Assembly (NCBI GenBank): GCA_024803745.1
Contig: JANJXV010000043.1
Coordinates: 7,197,518 to 7,261,517 of the forward strand
Direction: 5' to 3'
DNA length: 64,000 nucleotides
DNA from: Megascapheus bottae
Lineage: Eukaryota; Chordata; Mammalia; Rodentia; Geomyidae
The position numbers and the translations under genes were made by a program. Below are positions 1-11,129 of the stretch, one piece after another. A model generated the notes under the pieces. That model did not search any database and was not told the origin of the DNA. It was given only the letters and a program-made list of their open reading frames with translations. Each line of letters starts with the position of its first letter. The first letter of the stretch is position 1.

Positions 1-40
1 TTTCTTTCTTTCTTTCTTTCTTTCTGTCTTTCTGTGTGTA
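1..40. repeat. (TTTC)n microsatellite
   Basis: Tetranucleotide tract cut by the window edge, degrading into TTTCTGTC variants. Confidence 0.9.
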
Positions 41-59
41 TGATTGCTCAAGGACTTGT

Positions 60-245
60 ATTCAGATTCTGGGAACCTCACTGAGATTTTTCTTCTCTTT
101 CTACCCCTGAGTCACATCTCTACTTTTGGCTCTTTGATGGTTAATTGGAGATAAGATTCTCATGGCCTTTGTTGCCTCTGTTGGCTTTGAACTGGAATCC
201 TAAGATCTCAGTGCCTTGAATAGCTAGGAACACAGGTGTGAGCCA
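60..245 (-). mobile_element. Composite B1/ID-like SINE, degraded
   Basis: Read on the minus strand, it shows the 7SL-like stretch ending in a 'CTAGCTATTC'-type segment followed by the linker and tRNA-like half that recur across the window. It is old and diverged, and the ends are approximate. Confidence 0.6.
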
Positions 246-264
246 TAGGTACCCAAAACAAACT

Positions 265-690
265 ACACTTTAAGAAAACAATCACTCATTATATGGCTTT
301 TTTTCCTATATCCTGGAGTTCCTTTCATTTAGCGTCATAATATATGACCTTATGTGTGTAGGTTTTGCTCTATTGTAAATCTCTGCCAGGAGATCCCAAG
401 GTTTCTACTGATTATTTCTCATCTCTTTTGTTATCCCTTGGTTATCTCATATGGTTATTGTATTTTACCTTGTTATTTAATATATTGTATATATGTTCAG
501 TTAGTTATTTGACATCAGATAAGGAACAGGGCAAAAAAGATGAAGGGTGGAAGTGGGGGGAGTGAAATGGGGACCCAGATATGAAAAAGAGTATAAATGT
601 TTGTGAAGTAATGTACCTTCTACCTGGTGAATATAATGTAACCCTTCTTTTATTTACAATAAAAATATATGAAAAAGCAAACAAAACTTT
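265..690 (+). mobile_element. 5'-truncated L1 3' end with internal inversion
   Basis: Bases 265-415 match the L1 3' region on the minus strand ('cattatatggctttt...tttctactgattat'). Bases 416-690 match the adjoining L1 3'UTR on the plus strand, ending in 'acaataaaaatatat'. The two pieces are near-contiguous in the parent L1 but in opposite orientation, the arrangement left by twin priming. Confidence 0.75.
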
Positions 691-837
691 TTTCCAGTTT
701 ACACAACCTAAATGCTTCAAGTGGGAGAGCACTGTACTTGAGAATAAGAGGCTCAGGGACAGTGCACAGGCCCCAAGTTTAAGCTCCACAGCTGAACAAA
801 AAACACAGCTTTCTCTCTTCAGAATGGATTATGCAGG

Positions 838-1050
838 GCTGAGAGCAGGCTTAGGTGGTACAGTGCTTGCCAAGCATGCACAGAGCTATGGGTTTGATTC
901 TTTGATACCACGTTGAGAGAAAAAGGAAGAAGTGTCTATGTCTCAAGTGGTACAGCACTAGCCTTGAGAAAGCCCAAGGACAGTGCCCCAGTGCTCAGGT
1001 CAGGCTCCAGGATTGGCAAAGAAGAAAAGACAAAAAAAGAAAAGGAAAAA
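838..1050 (+). mobile_element. ID-like/composite SINE with A-rich tail
   Basis: It begins with a tRNA-like part containing 'gggtttgattc' (B-box-like) and continues with 'ctcaagtggtacagcactagccttgag' in pieces, ending in an AAAGA-rich tail. Diverged copy. Confidence 0.8.
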
Positions 1051-1355
1051 GAATCTTACAGAATGTATTCTGTATAGGTGGACATGGAGGATTTCCAGCT
1101 GCAGGATCATATGGTGTTGGAGATTTGATGAGATGCCAGAGGACAGGCTGATGACAGGCTCTCCTACCATCATGGAACCGGATTTGCAGAACTCACAATT
1201 AGAAAAATTAATCCAAAGCTTACAAATCCCAATCAAGTCACTAACATCGATGAGAGGTAAAAAATGTCACAAACAATAGATTTTATATTTGTCTTCTGGA
1301 AAGCAAAGCTTCCAAGTTCTATGCCTAGATGACAGCATCAAAAATATGGCTAATT

Positions 1356-1541
1356 GGGGCCAGGAATTTCCCCTGGTGGTGGACTGTATGCCTAGCATAC
1401 ACGAAGATCTGGGTTTGATTACTCAGTAGAAAAAAAAGTTGGAAGTGGTGCTGTGGCTCAAGTGGCCTTGAGCTCTAGCCTTCACAAAGCCCAAGGACAG
1501 TGTCCAGACCCTGTGTTTAAGACCCAGTACTGGCAAAAATG
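1356..1541 (+). mobile_element. ID-like/composite SINE
   Basis: tRNA-like part 'atgcctagcatacacgaaga' followed by 'ggaagtggtgctgtggctca' and an A-rich end. The mirror copy at 25994-26178 lies at the equivalent place of the inverted duplicate, so the insertion predates the duplication. Confidence 0.85.
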
Positions 1542-2204
1542 TGGCTAACTATAGCATATAGAGGAATGCAATTCCAAGATGTAAGATTTTTGACTAGAAC
1601 AATTTAACAACAGAAATATTCTGAATATCACTGTCTTGAGTGGGGTTCCATTAGGAGGTATGAGAATGAATGGAAACAAGGAGCCATAGGAGAATGCAGT
1701 CATGATAATCCATGTTCATGTGTGTAAAAAATGAAATTTGGATCGCAATGTGCACATTGGTGAAAGGGTAGGTGGAAGAGAAGAATGATGGAAGAGATGA
1801 ATCTGATGAGGATACTTTGTACAAGTGTATGGACTTGCTAATCTGAAATATGTTTCTACAAAGAAGTTAAGAGAAAAAGTGTTAAAGAGAAAAAGTATCT
1901 TAGTCAAATTATTAAATGATATAGTCTTTAACTATCATCAGTGACTTCTTTGAAATACAAACTATTGTAAAACTGTTTCAATTAAGTATGTGTGGAGAGG
2001 CAAGCACACAAATGATATCAGCACACATTCTTCTCCTGATAATTAAAAAAATATATTTTACATTATTGATCTTACATCATATTATTTGTCTCAAACATAT
2101 TCTCTAAATCAATAAACCTTCTGTAATGTAAGATAGCTTATGTACTCACTTTCCTACCCAGTCACAAATAATAATCATTTAATGCTTTCTATGAAGAAAA
2201 ACAG

Positions 2205-2349
2205 GTTTAGCTCTGTGCCTGTGGTTCACACAGAATATCCAAGAGACTCAGGATCAGAGACCTGAGAATTTCAGTTTCAAAGCCATGTAGGGCTGGAAAG
2301 TCCATAAGAATTTGAGCTCCAATTAAAGATACACAGACACACACATGCA

Positions 2350-2404
<55 letters not shown>

Positions 2405-2510
2405 CCAGAAGTGCAGTTATGCATCAAGTAGTAGAAAAATAGACCTGAGCAAAAAAGCTCACGGACAGTGTCCAGACCCTGAGTTCAAGCACCAGCACTG
2501 CTTCAAACAA
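2205..2510 (+). mobile_element. Composite B1/ID-like SINE with an internal (CA)n
   Basis: A 7SL-like half (2210-2330), a (CA)n expansion in the linker (2352-2401), and an ID-like half with 'agctcacggacagtgtccag'. The copy at 24535-24775 is its mirror image in the inverted duplicate, and that copy has only a short CA tract. Confidence 0.8.
2352..2401. repeat. (CA)n microsatellite
   Basis: Uninterrupted AC dinucleotides within the linker of a SINE. Confidence 0.97.
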
Positions 2511-2633
2511 ACTAACAAAACAACAAGGAAACCTCAAAAGTAATACCCATCTTACTTTTGTTAGTCAGGAAGTAGAGGCTCACCCCTGAAATCTGGGCAT
2601 CTGGCCGGTCCTGTTCTTTAACAAGCACTAGAT

Positions 2634-2875
2634 CCTAGCCAGTGGGGTGGCTCAAGCCAGTAATCCTAGCTACTCGAGTGGCTTAGATCTGTGGATTAAG
2701 GTCCAAAACCAGCCTGGGAACAAAAGGACTTGAGACTTTTATCTCAAAATTACCTCTAGAAAATGTCAAGTGGGGCTTTGGTCAAAGGTGGGCTTGGACT
2801 TGATCTAAAGCGCTCAGGGAAAGCACTCACACGGAGTTCATCCCCTTGAACAACAAAAAAAATCCCTGGAACCTA
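2634..2875 (+). mobile_element. Composite B1/ID-like SINE; marker insertion
   Basis: A 7SL-like start 'ggtggctcaagccagtaatc', then the linker and an ID-like half. A copy occupies the same position in unit E/F (about 45056-45296), but the inverted copy near 24395 reads straight from 'gatccta' to 'tctataaa' in the mirrored sense with no SINE. The insertion is therefore younger than the inversion and older than the A versus E/F duplication. Confidence 0.85.
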
Positions 2876-3287
2876 TGTATAAAATAACTAAAAACAACGT
2901 GTTGGTCGTAAATCATTTGCCAAGAAATGAGAAAGCCCCAAGTTCAAACACCAGTGCTACCAAAAACAAAATAACCTGTTTTTGTCCACTTTTATTGAAG
3001 TAAAATATCAATGACAGAAACTTCATTTCTAAATCACTATAAATTCAGTTGAACTCTCATTTGCAGGCATGTGTCATCTTTACAAACTAAAATTTTATGC
3101 ATTTAAATCAGTTGAATCCTGACTATTAATATCTTTGTCATGGCCAACAATTTTCTCTAGTGCTCCTGTGCCATCAATTATATTGATGAAACCAGACAAA
3201 TACAAAGAATGTGCAAAGACAGGTAGGATTTACAGGAATGTGAGTTAAATTTTCTTCCAATGCAAAACCATATTACAGATGGATTTC

Positions 3288-4255
3288 CTAACTCCTGGTG
3301 TCAGCTCCTCGTTTGAACAGCCTGACCAGGACACTTTTGAGGTCCCTGTTCCTCAGGCTATATATGAAGGGGTTCAGGAAAGGAGTGACCACTGTGTACA
3401 TCACTGAGGACACAGCGCTGCCCTGAGGAGAATGTGACACAACTGATTAAACATAAACACCCAATGCTGTCCCAAAGAATAAACACACCACTGACAGGTG
3501 AGAGGCACAGGTGGAGAAGGCTTTGTACTTCCCTCCTGATGATGGAATTCTCAGCACTGAAGAAATAATTTTATAGTAAGAGAGAAGGATTCCAAAGATT
3601 GTAGGAAATCCATAAATGATAGCAACAACATATTTGAAGACATCATTTGAGAGTGTGTCTCTACAGGAAAGATCCAGAATTTGAGAAGGGTCACAGAAGA
3701 AATTTGGGATTTCCAATTCCTTGAAATCGGTCATCTGCAATGCCATCCACACATGCAGCCGTCCTTCCAAGAAGCTAACAAAAGACAGCAGAACCAAGGA
3801 GAAACAGAGACGAGGGTTCATGAGAGGGTAATTCAGGTTGTGACAGGTGGTCACAAAGCGGTCATAGGCCATCATATTAAGAAGCATAACATCCATGCAG
3901 TATAAAAGATGAAGAGTCACATCTATATGAGGCAGCCTACACAGGAGATGGCTCTGCTGTGACTCTGCAGGTTCACTAGCGTCTTGGGCAGGGTGGTGGA
4001 GATGAAGCAGATGTCATCTAAGGAGAGGATGGAGAGAAAGAATTACATGGGGGTGTGGAGGTGGGGGTCAGAGATGATGGCCAGGATGATGAGCAGATTT
4101 CCCATTACAGTGATCAGGTACAGGGACAGGAAGAGCCAAAAGAGCATGGGTTGTAATTTTGGATCCTTTGAGATTCTCAGGAGAAGGTAATCTGTAACAT
4201 GGGTTAGATTTTCTGCTTCTTGATCACCTGGACATCTGCTCAAAAACAAAAATGT
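3288..4255 (-). pseudogene. Olfactory receptor pseudogene A (OR7-like)
   Basis: An ancestral class II olfactory receptor: a seven-transmembrane G-protein-coupled receptor of olfactory cilia, encoded by one coding exon. Recognisable segments are GNLLIILAI (TM1), HTPM then FFLSILS (TM2), AYDRFVTTCHNLNYP (TM3 end), KAFSTCASHLSVVC (TM6) and [14 protein letters not shown] (TM7). It is dead. The start codon position reads ACA at 4253-4255. The Tyr codon of PMYFF is a TAA near 4043. Two stop codons and a one-base shift lie in TM3 (about 3921-3935). A TAA at 3447-3449 replaces a Glu codon that survives in paralogue F. One codon is missing in NYPL[I]MNP. It is the closest relative of OR F within the window, sharing an SNDVF...[13 protein letters not shown] signature. 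The family call is from motif memory. Confidence 0.95.
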
Positions 4256-6000
4256 CTTGGTACAAAGGAAAACATATATCCAGGTATTTTCAGCTCTAAA
4301 TATTTGAAACTCAAGTATTTACAATTTTGAACCATATACCACATATGAAATACAGTATTCTATGGTTTGTGAATTGTAGCAATGATTTACTTCTAGAATT
4401 TTCTCATTCTGCGATGCCTGTTCCAGTATTTTTGGTACATGTCTGCCCAGTGACACACAGCTGTGTTGGAAAGCAAAGAATGTAAATGCTGGCTAGAGGA
4501 AGATCACCTGACAGTACAGCCCACACTTTTCTAGTGTGGGGCAGCAGTTTCCAGGGCAGCAGAAAGGATCTAAGAGTTTTACATGTTTATGATGCATGTC
4601 TCTGCCTAGGGGCCTATTTTTTGGAGCCAGAGCCCTGCCCTAGGTTTGTGGAAGGCCATCCACTGACAGGGTGGGAGAGTGGGATTTTATGTGTAGATTG
4701 AGATTCTGGATTGTAAACTGGGCTAGAGGATTTCAGGAAGATTCTCATGGGGGAAGGGCCAGCAGTAGTTTAAGCCACTAGAGCAATATTGAATTAGGAG
4801 AACCAAGCAGTTTCTCATCCATTAGTGCAGTGAATATTTTTATTCCACTGAAAAGAAAATCCAATCCCATGGACAGTCACTCCTTATTCATCTCTATTCT
4901 TTCATCAAGCAGGCAGGAATCTACTTCTGATTCCTTTGGACTTGCCTCTTCTGGTATTATGGCATTTTTAGGAAATGGGCAGGCCTGGAAATGTGGTATT
5001 GAGTGAAATAAGTCAGGCTCAGAGAAACAAAGGTATTTGTCCTTCTCTAAACCATAGAAATTAAATCTCAATTTTCAGCATATATGAATACACATTGGGT
5101 CATGTGGATCAATGCACACACAAATTGAGTAAAATGTGGCAGAAAAGGATTCTGATGGAACAACTCCTCTCTATAGTTTAACCACATGAATAGGAGGAAG
5201 CTGAAACAGCCTGCTCCTTAAAAATACACAGTGTTCCAGAGGCAGGTTGTTCACACTTTTAATCCTAACTATTACAGAGGCTGAGGTCTGAGATTCACAG
5301 GTGGAAGTCAGTCCATGGCAGGGAATTCTGAGAAACTCTTGTTTTCAATTAACTAGCAAAAAGCAGGAAGTTAGGAGGAGGCAAAATGAAAGGACCTCCA
5401 GGAACTTAGGAAAGTGGTTTGAACCATTTATATGCTGCTACATTTGGTGACCCACAAATGAGAACAAAAAGCACAGTAGCTATAGAATTCTCCATTACAT
5501 ATACTGGTACCCCTAACTTTCAACCCCTACCTGCAAATTCACTGACATACACTTTCCAGACTCCTTGTGTGTAAGGTTTTACAAGAGCATCCTCACCACC
5601 TGTGATGCCCAAACCATCCTACCTGTCTTCATGCTGCAGAGAAAACATTCCTTCACCACCCATCCTACCCCATTCTATTGTTTAAGCTGCTTCCCTCTTC
5701 AGCTATGACCCAGGTAGACAGATCTGAGCACCCCAGATCTGGTGCCCAGCCTAAGTCCAGCCTCCATCCTCAGGAAAGAGATGAAGACACAGAAGGAGCA
5801 GAGACGGTGTTGATGAGGAGAGAGATATAGGACGAGTGTCCTGCAGACAGGAAAAGGATGGTTCATCCTTGGCTTCTACATGGCCTTGAAGGATTAATAC
5901 CCACAGGTCACAATTAACCAAACTGTGTGTATTAATAGGCCAAGTCTCTGGACATTTCCAATGCAGGGACGGCAGAATCATGAAAACAATACAAGACATG
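4256..6000. repeat. 5' flank of OR A, conserved among four OR units
   Basis: Noncoding DNA that matches, by eye, the upstream DNA of OR B (11760-14073, mirrored), OR E (43003-44850) and OR F (59423-61510). The conserved parts are a proximal block (about 4440-4860, with the 'ggatttcaggaagattct' segment near 4728), an internal B1-like SINE near 5230-5380, and a distal block (about 5700-5960, with 'gagatgaagacacagaagga'). It may contain the receptor's promoter and noncoding 5' exon, which cannot be located from sequence alone. Confidence 0.7.
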
Positions 6001-6190
6001 TTGCCAGGAGTGTGTCCTAGAGTAGTGACCTCGCCTATTATGCACAGAGCCCTACATTCAATTCCCTTGAAACTCATAAACAGAAAAAAAACAGAAGTTG
6101 TGCTGTGACACAAGTGGAAGAATAGTGTCATTGAGAAAAATGTGTTCAAGGACAATGCCCAGGCCCTGAGCTCAACCCCTGGACTGGAAA
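6001..6190 (+). mobile_element. ID-like/composite SINE
   Basis: The tRNA-like half is degraded, followed by 'caagtggaagaatagtgtca' and 'gcccaggccctgagctcaac'. Its mirror copy is 11543-11726, at the equivalent place beyond the 5' flank of OR B, so the SINE was present before the inverted duplication. Confidence 0.8.
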
Positions 6191-6204
6191 AAAATAGAAT
6201 AGGA

Positions 6205-6680
6205 TTTTAAGTAGTTGTGCACTGGTTTCTTCATTACCATATTAATATTAATTTGTAGTACCAAGTGGTTACAGTTCAACATATCAGTTTGTGAGTACAA
6301 TGTATTTTGGTTGTTGACACCCTTTCTGTCTCCCCAACTGTCCCAACTTCAACAATATCTTCAATATTCTATTCTTTAAAAAAGATAAACATTTGAATTA
6401 CATTAAAGTAATTGTCCAAGGAGTTTCCACTCAATAAAACAGTTGATGAACACATGCTTCTTGATCCTTATCAATGCTTCCATTCTCCTTCTTTCTACCC
6501 AAACTCCCCTCCCTTAAATTGTCTTCATTTTGAAGGGTATGTATAAAATCTTTAATAACATTTCCCCCCTTCTGTCTTCATTCTTCTACTATCCTGTGAC
6601 CTACCCTCTACATTTCCATTACGCCATTTTCTGATACTCAGAAACATAATGATAAATTCTTCATTTTGTAGAAATAAATA
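6205..6680 (-). repeat. Old dispersed repeat, left member of mirrored pair
   Basis: Matches 11130-11530 in inverted orientation: 'agtagttgtgcactggtttc' here versus its complement near 11510, and 'tcaatattctattctttaaa' versus its complement near 11360. Family not recognised. It lies directly next to the mirrored SINE pair. Confidence 0.65.
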
Positions 6681-6960
6681 GGGGGTTTTATTAAGACATA
6701 TGTCACTGTCCTTCTACTATAATATGAATATGTGCTCTCAAGTTTGACCTTAATATGGGGGAGAAGTCAAAGCTTTGTGTTGTATGATTTCTCGCAGTGA
6801 AATGGAAAGAAGCAGATGGGTCATTAAAAAGTTAGGAGCGAGGAGAGAGTGAAGGCATGAGTAGGGGAAGATGACATTTTTGGAGAAGTGACATTGATGG
6901 AGATACATTATATTCAAAAACTGCTTTGGTAACTGTCAAATCCCTAGTACAACTACTTAA

Positions 6961-7000
<40 letters not shown>

Positions 7001-7001
7001 G
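6961..7001. repeat. (AAT)n microsatellite
   Basis: About 13 AAT units. The mirror position on the right arm (about 9123-9135) has only about four units. Confidence 0.97.
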
Positions 7002-7357
7002 GGATAAAAGAACATGTCATTGGCAGAAGATGGCGGCGGTTCAGTGTGAGTCTTTCTGTGGTCTCTCCAAGATACCAGTTCTAGAATCATAGGGGAAAGT
7101 TCATACCCAAAGATCAACTTTAAGTAAGCTTTACCACCACAGCGATCTCAGGCAGAGAGGAAAAAGGCAGAAAAGAGAAGCAAGAAGACAGTGTGGAGCG
7201 CTGCTAGCCGCTCGGAGCCACAACAGAGACAAAGCCTTTCTCCTTACCCTGAGCACACAGCTCTTCTTGTCAGCACAGACCAATGCCAGACAGAGCCTGC
7301 ACAAGCCCAGAGCCATCACCCCGCCATGTCGCGGAACTGCCAGTTTCACGGAACCAG

Positions 7358-8060
7358 TGAGGAGCATAGAAAATATCTATATATTTTCTATAAACCTATG
7401 TTAGCCATTTGTATTTTTATACTTGTATTCATTTGTATGTTGATACTTGTATTTCCTTAACTTGCCTTTCTGCTTCTGTATATCTGCTTGCTAAAACCCT
7501 GAGAAATGCAACTGCTGTCCTTGTGGCTAATCTACAACCACCCATTTGTCCTTGGTTCCCAGACTGAGCTACACTGTAGTAAGGAGTATACACATTCCAA
7601 GCCTGGAGCTAGAGATAGCAGCCCTCTGGTACCAATAAGGTCAGCCTTGCGAGGGCCAGCAAACTAGGGCAAATGTCAACCAATCACAAGTCCGTTACCA
7701 TGGAGATCCCCCTAGACTCATATTTGGCATAAAACCATCCTCTTAAAATGATCGCCAGCTAGACTGACCAATGATTACCCAGGACCCGTTTCCTGCTTTG
7801 TATTGCACCTATTATTTAATGGAATTATAGTATAAATATCCCACGTGGCATATTGATTTTTTGCTATTACTTGCTGGGGCCTTCCCCCTACCAAAAACAA
7901 GTATAAAAGGGGCTGTAATCTTGCGCTCGGGGCCTCTGGTCTGCACTCGACTATCAGTGCGCAGAGACCTGTGCTTGAGCTCATCAATAAACGACTCATT
8001 GCAATTTGCATTGACCTTTGGTCTCTGGCTATGGGGGGAGGCTTCAAGTTTCTGGGCACA
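7358..8060 (+). mobile_element. Solo LTR (retroviral) inside the palindrome arm
   Basis: The segment absent from the right arm runs from TGAGGAG to GGGCACA. It has a TATA box (gtataaaagggg, about 7901), a poly(A) signal (aataaacgac, about 7986) downstream, and a GC-rich R/U5-like stretch. The flanks carry 'aaccag' before it and 'ataccag' after it, a likely worn target-site duplication. No internal viral genes are adjacent, so it is a solo LTR. The layout looks like a gamma/ERV1-type LTR, with class uncertain. Confidence 0.75.
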
Positions 8061-8496
8061 ATACCAGAAAACCCATCAATTTTTGAGTACCTCCATAGAA
8101 AGACATTGGGAAGGGATCCTCTTCTCCACCAGCCTAGAGGAACGCCATCGTGACTGCTGGCATAGACCCAGCCAAAACAACTGTAGTCTGAGAAGTGGTG
8201 CTGGCAGTGCCATCATTCTAAATGGCAAATGTATTCCCAGAGGCAGCTTGGCCGGATGTCTGTTCCTGGCGCTATCGGAAATCCCACCCCTGGGCGTGGC
8301 CGCTGTCCTGGTAAACAAAGCTCCTCATGAAGCCACTGTTAGGTTTTTTGTTTCCTGCCCAATCAACAAACTGATCAGAAATACCGCAAAGCCAAATTGT
8401 AAGAGAAAAGACTTTTTGAAGGTTTTGGATCCAGAAATTAGTGGAGATAAAGTTTTCTATCCTGTGCCCCACAAACAGATAAACTGAAGATTAACA

Positions 8497-9240
8497 TTTT
8501 TTTTGTTTACCAGGAGTGCGTCCCCACCCAGGGGGAGGAACGTCTGCTAACCTGGGGGCTGGTGTCTGGCTAAGCTGCCTCTGGGAAAACCTTTGCCCTT
8601 TTGAATGATGACACTGCCAGCACCATTTCTCAGGCTCCAGTTGTTTTGGTCGGGTCTTTACCAGCAGTCAAGATGGTGCTTCTTCCAGCTGGTGGGGGAT
8701 GGGATTCCTTCCCAATGCCATTCCACGGAGGTATTCACAATTTGATGGGTTTTCTGGTTTCGTGAAGCTGACACGTCCGCAACACGCTGGGTGACCGCTC
8801 TGGCCTTGCGCAGGCTTGGTCTGGCTCTTTCTGGAGCCGGCAGGTCTGAGCTACCGAGAAGCGCTGTCTGCTCAGGTTCAGGAGAAAGGTTTTGTCTTCA
8901 CAGTGGCTCCAAGCAGCTGGTTCTGCTCCATGCTGTCCTCTTGTGCCGGTTTTCTGCCTTTTTCTCTCTGACTTAGATCTCTGTGGTGGGAAAGCTAATT
9001 TAGGATCGATCTTGCAGTATGATCTTTCCCCTATGATGCCAGAACTGGTGTCTTGGAGAGCGCACAGAAAGACTCAACACTGAACTGTCGCCATATTCTG
9101 CCAACGACAAGTTCTTTTATCCCTATTATTATTATTTTAAGTAGTTGTACTAAGGATTTGACAGTTACCAAGCAGTTTTGAATATAATATATCTCAATCA
9201 AAGTCACTCCTCCCATATTATCACCTTCCCCTACTCACCC
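8497..9240 (-). repeat. Right arm of inverted repeat core
   Basis: Reverse-complement partner of 6780-8325, separated from it by a spacer of about 170 bases (8326-8496) that is not repeated. Similarity by eye is roughly 80-85%. It continues outward through the short (ATT)n into the 'aagtagttgtactaaggatt' segment. Confidence 0.8.
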
Positions 9241-10010
9241 CTTCACTCACTCTTCATAATTTTGTGGGATATACATTGGATGCGTGTCTGCATTCTCCCC
9301 ATCTTCTTCTCCTCATCTATCAGTAGACACCACCCAAACCCTGTCACTACCCACTGCCTGATATTAATTTCTCTGAACCTAGATTTTGCCTTTCTATCAA
9401 ATTACACCATTTGAGATCTTATTGAATCTTCCATATACCAGTGAATACATTTGTATACAAGATCCTACCACCTGATGAATTTACTAAGGAGTTTGTGAGC
9501 TAAATGTATCTTGCACATACAAGGGAAAAACATGGATCCTGTATCTCTCTGAGTCTAACATACTTCCTTTAACATAATTTATTCCAGGACTTTCCAGTTC
9601 TTTCCCAGTGATAAAATACTATCCTCACCAATGGATGACTAGAATTTTACTATCTAGATACGACATTTCTTGGCTCCATTGACCCAATGAGGGTGCTCTG
9701 GGCCGATTCCATCCATGTTTGATAAACTACCAACAGCAGAATCCTCACATCCTTCATATAGTTTGTTTTTCTCTTTTCCATGGTGCTGTCCTCCCATATG
9801 GCTGCCCAGTTCCTCATTGTAGTGGGGAATCTGTGCCCCTAAGAATCCTCACATCTGTAGGGCACCTGTGCACTTGTTGCTTTATGTTTCTGATCCTCAG
9901 GGTCATTCCACGGGGTGCAAGTTCAATGCATTACCCATACATGTGCTATAGTCAATCCTGGGACTCTTCTACATCATATGGAACCATCCTAATCCATTGA
10001 AGAAATGTCG
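9241..10010 (-). repeat. Old L1-like 3' end, minus strand
   Basis: Matches 61790-62700 in inverted orientation over several hundred bases, for example 'caacagcagaatcctcacat' at 9730 versus its complement near 62107. The partner copy contains a stretch resembling the end of L1 ORF2 ('gaaagatctggaaaaaatca'), so this looks like an older L1 subfamily. No intact ORF. Confidence 0.55.
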
Positions 10011-10754
10011 CATGAGGACCCAGCTGGGCTGGGGCTATTGCACTGCAGGGATGAAGGGCTTGAACTTTGAATGTTAGGTAGAATTGGAGGCAGAAGCTTA
10101 GAGCTGGTGATTAGTTAGATTTTTGGTGTGTTTAGTCCAAGTCTCTGAGGGTGTACTGTTGTTAACAGATGAAGAGGAGAAAGGAGAACTCAAACCTGCT
10201 TCTTAGTGAAGAAAGAATATTTATAGAAGGGAATTGTCCTCCTCCTTTAGGAAGAATGAGCTTCCATCATTTGTGAAGGAATAAATTTTGAGGACAAAAT
10301 TCAAATGAAGTCAAGCCAGACCCAGAGATGCTAAGGATGCATATTTTCTTTCATATGTGGTAGTTAGATCTAATTTATAATTGCACAATTATGTTCATGT
10401 GGGGTAATTTGCAAAGGTACCCAATTTATACCCTAAAGCGTGCTATGTTCAGGGAGGGAGTTTAAATGGTGTCATTCCTTAGAAAACTCACTCTCAGTCC
10501 ACAAGAATGAATGCCAGGAAGCTGGAAAATCTTGAAGGCTTAGAGCAATGAAATTTATAAAACTAATGTGAGGAAAATAGAGAAATTGATGTCTAGAGAT
10601 GAAGATGTCAAACACATTTCATAGCTATGTTCTCAAGACGAGGGAAAACCAATGTATCAACTGAAATATGATATATTTAGGACACAGTTTAAATGGTGTA
10701 ATTCATTAGAAATCCCAAAATACCAGCCAACAAAATGATTATCAGAAAATAGCA
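10011..10754. other. No gene seen; faint old-repeat similarity
   Basis: AT-rich DNA. Two short stretches ('ttaaatggtgtcattcctta' near 10463 and 'ttaaatggtgtaattcatta' near 10689) resemble the 3' part of the old L1-like repeat at 62400-62470. Nothing else is recognisable. Confidence 0.5.
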
Positions 10755-11117
10755 TACTGGATATAGTATGACGCTAAATGAAAGGGCCTCTAAGATGTAG
10801 AAACAAAAGCCATATAATGAGTGAATTTTGTCCTTCATACACCCTGTTATCTCTCATCTCTTGCTGTCCCTTGGTTATCTCATATTGTTACAGTATCTCA
10901 CTTTGTTATCTGATATATTGAATATATTTGTATTTGGTTATTTGAAATTATATAGGGAAGGGAGGAAAACAAGATGAGGGGTGGGGCTAGGGGGAGGGAA
11001 ATGGTGACCAACACATGAGAAAGGGTATCAATGTGTGTGAATTAATGCACCTTCTATCTGGTGAATATAATGTAACCTTTTTATTAATTACAATAAAAAA
11101 TATGAAAAAAAGAAAAT
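10755..11117 (+). mobile_element. Truncated L1 3'UTR
   Basis: Carries the window's standard L1 tail: 'gctgtcccttggttatctca', 'caccttctatctggtgaata' and a terminal 'attacaataaaaaatatgaa'. It is 5'-truncated to about 360 bases and has no counterpart in the left arm of the inverted duplication. Confidence 0.85.
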
Positions 11118-11129
11118 AACGTACTGGAA

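Larger units (their letters stand above)
1075..3240. repeat. Distal noncoding block of OR unit A (segmental duplication)
   Basis: No gene was found here. The block matches 38230-40070 in direct orientation and 24123-26560 in inverted orientation, once inserted SINEs are set aside. Anchors are the 'gatgagatgccagaggaca' segment near 1127, the 'gagaatgcagtcatgataat' segment near 1690, and 'tacaaactaaaattttatg' near 3080. It is the 3'-side half of the duplicated OR unit. Confidence 0.75.
6780..8325 (+). repeat. Left arm of inverted repeat core
   Basis: With the LTR at 7358-8060 removed, this stretch pairs as an imperfect reverse complement with 8497-9240. Matching landmarks are 'actgtcaaatccctagtaca' (6938), the AAT tract, 'gatggcggcggttcagtgtg' (7029), 'aaaacccatcaatttttgag' (8068) and 'tcccagaggcagcttggccg' (8234). 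The part starting at 'aagatggcggcgg' resembles the start of an L1 5'UTR, but I cannot assign a family. No credible gene lies in it. Confidence 0.8.

Noticed and set aside
581..916. 111-codon ORF
   Set aside because: It covers an L1 3'UTR tail and part of a SINE; no coding evidence.
7861..8487. 208-codon plus-strand ORF
   Set aside because: It starts inside the solo LTR and runs into the palindrome arm. No motif, and the reading frame crosses an insertion junction.
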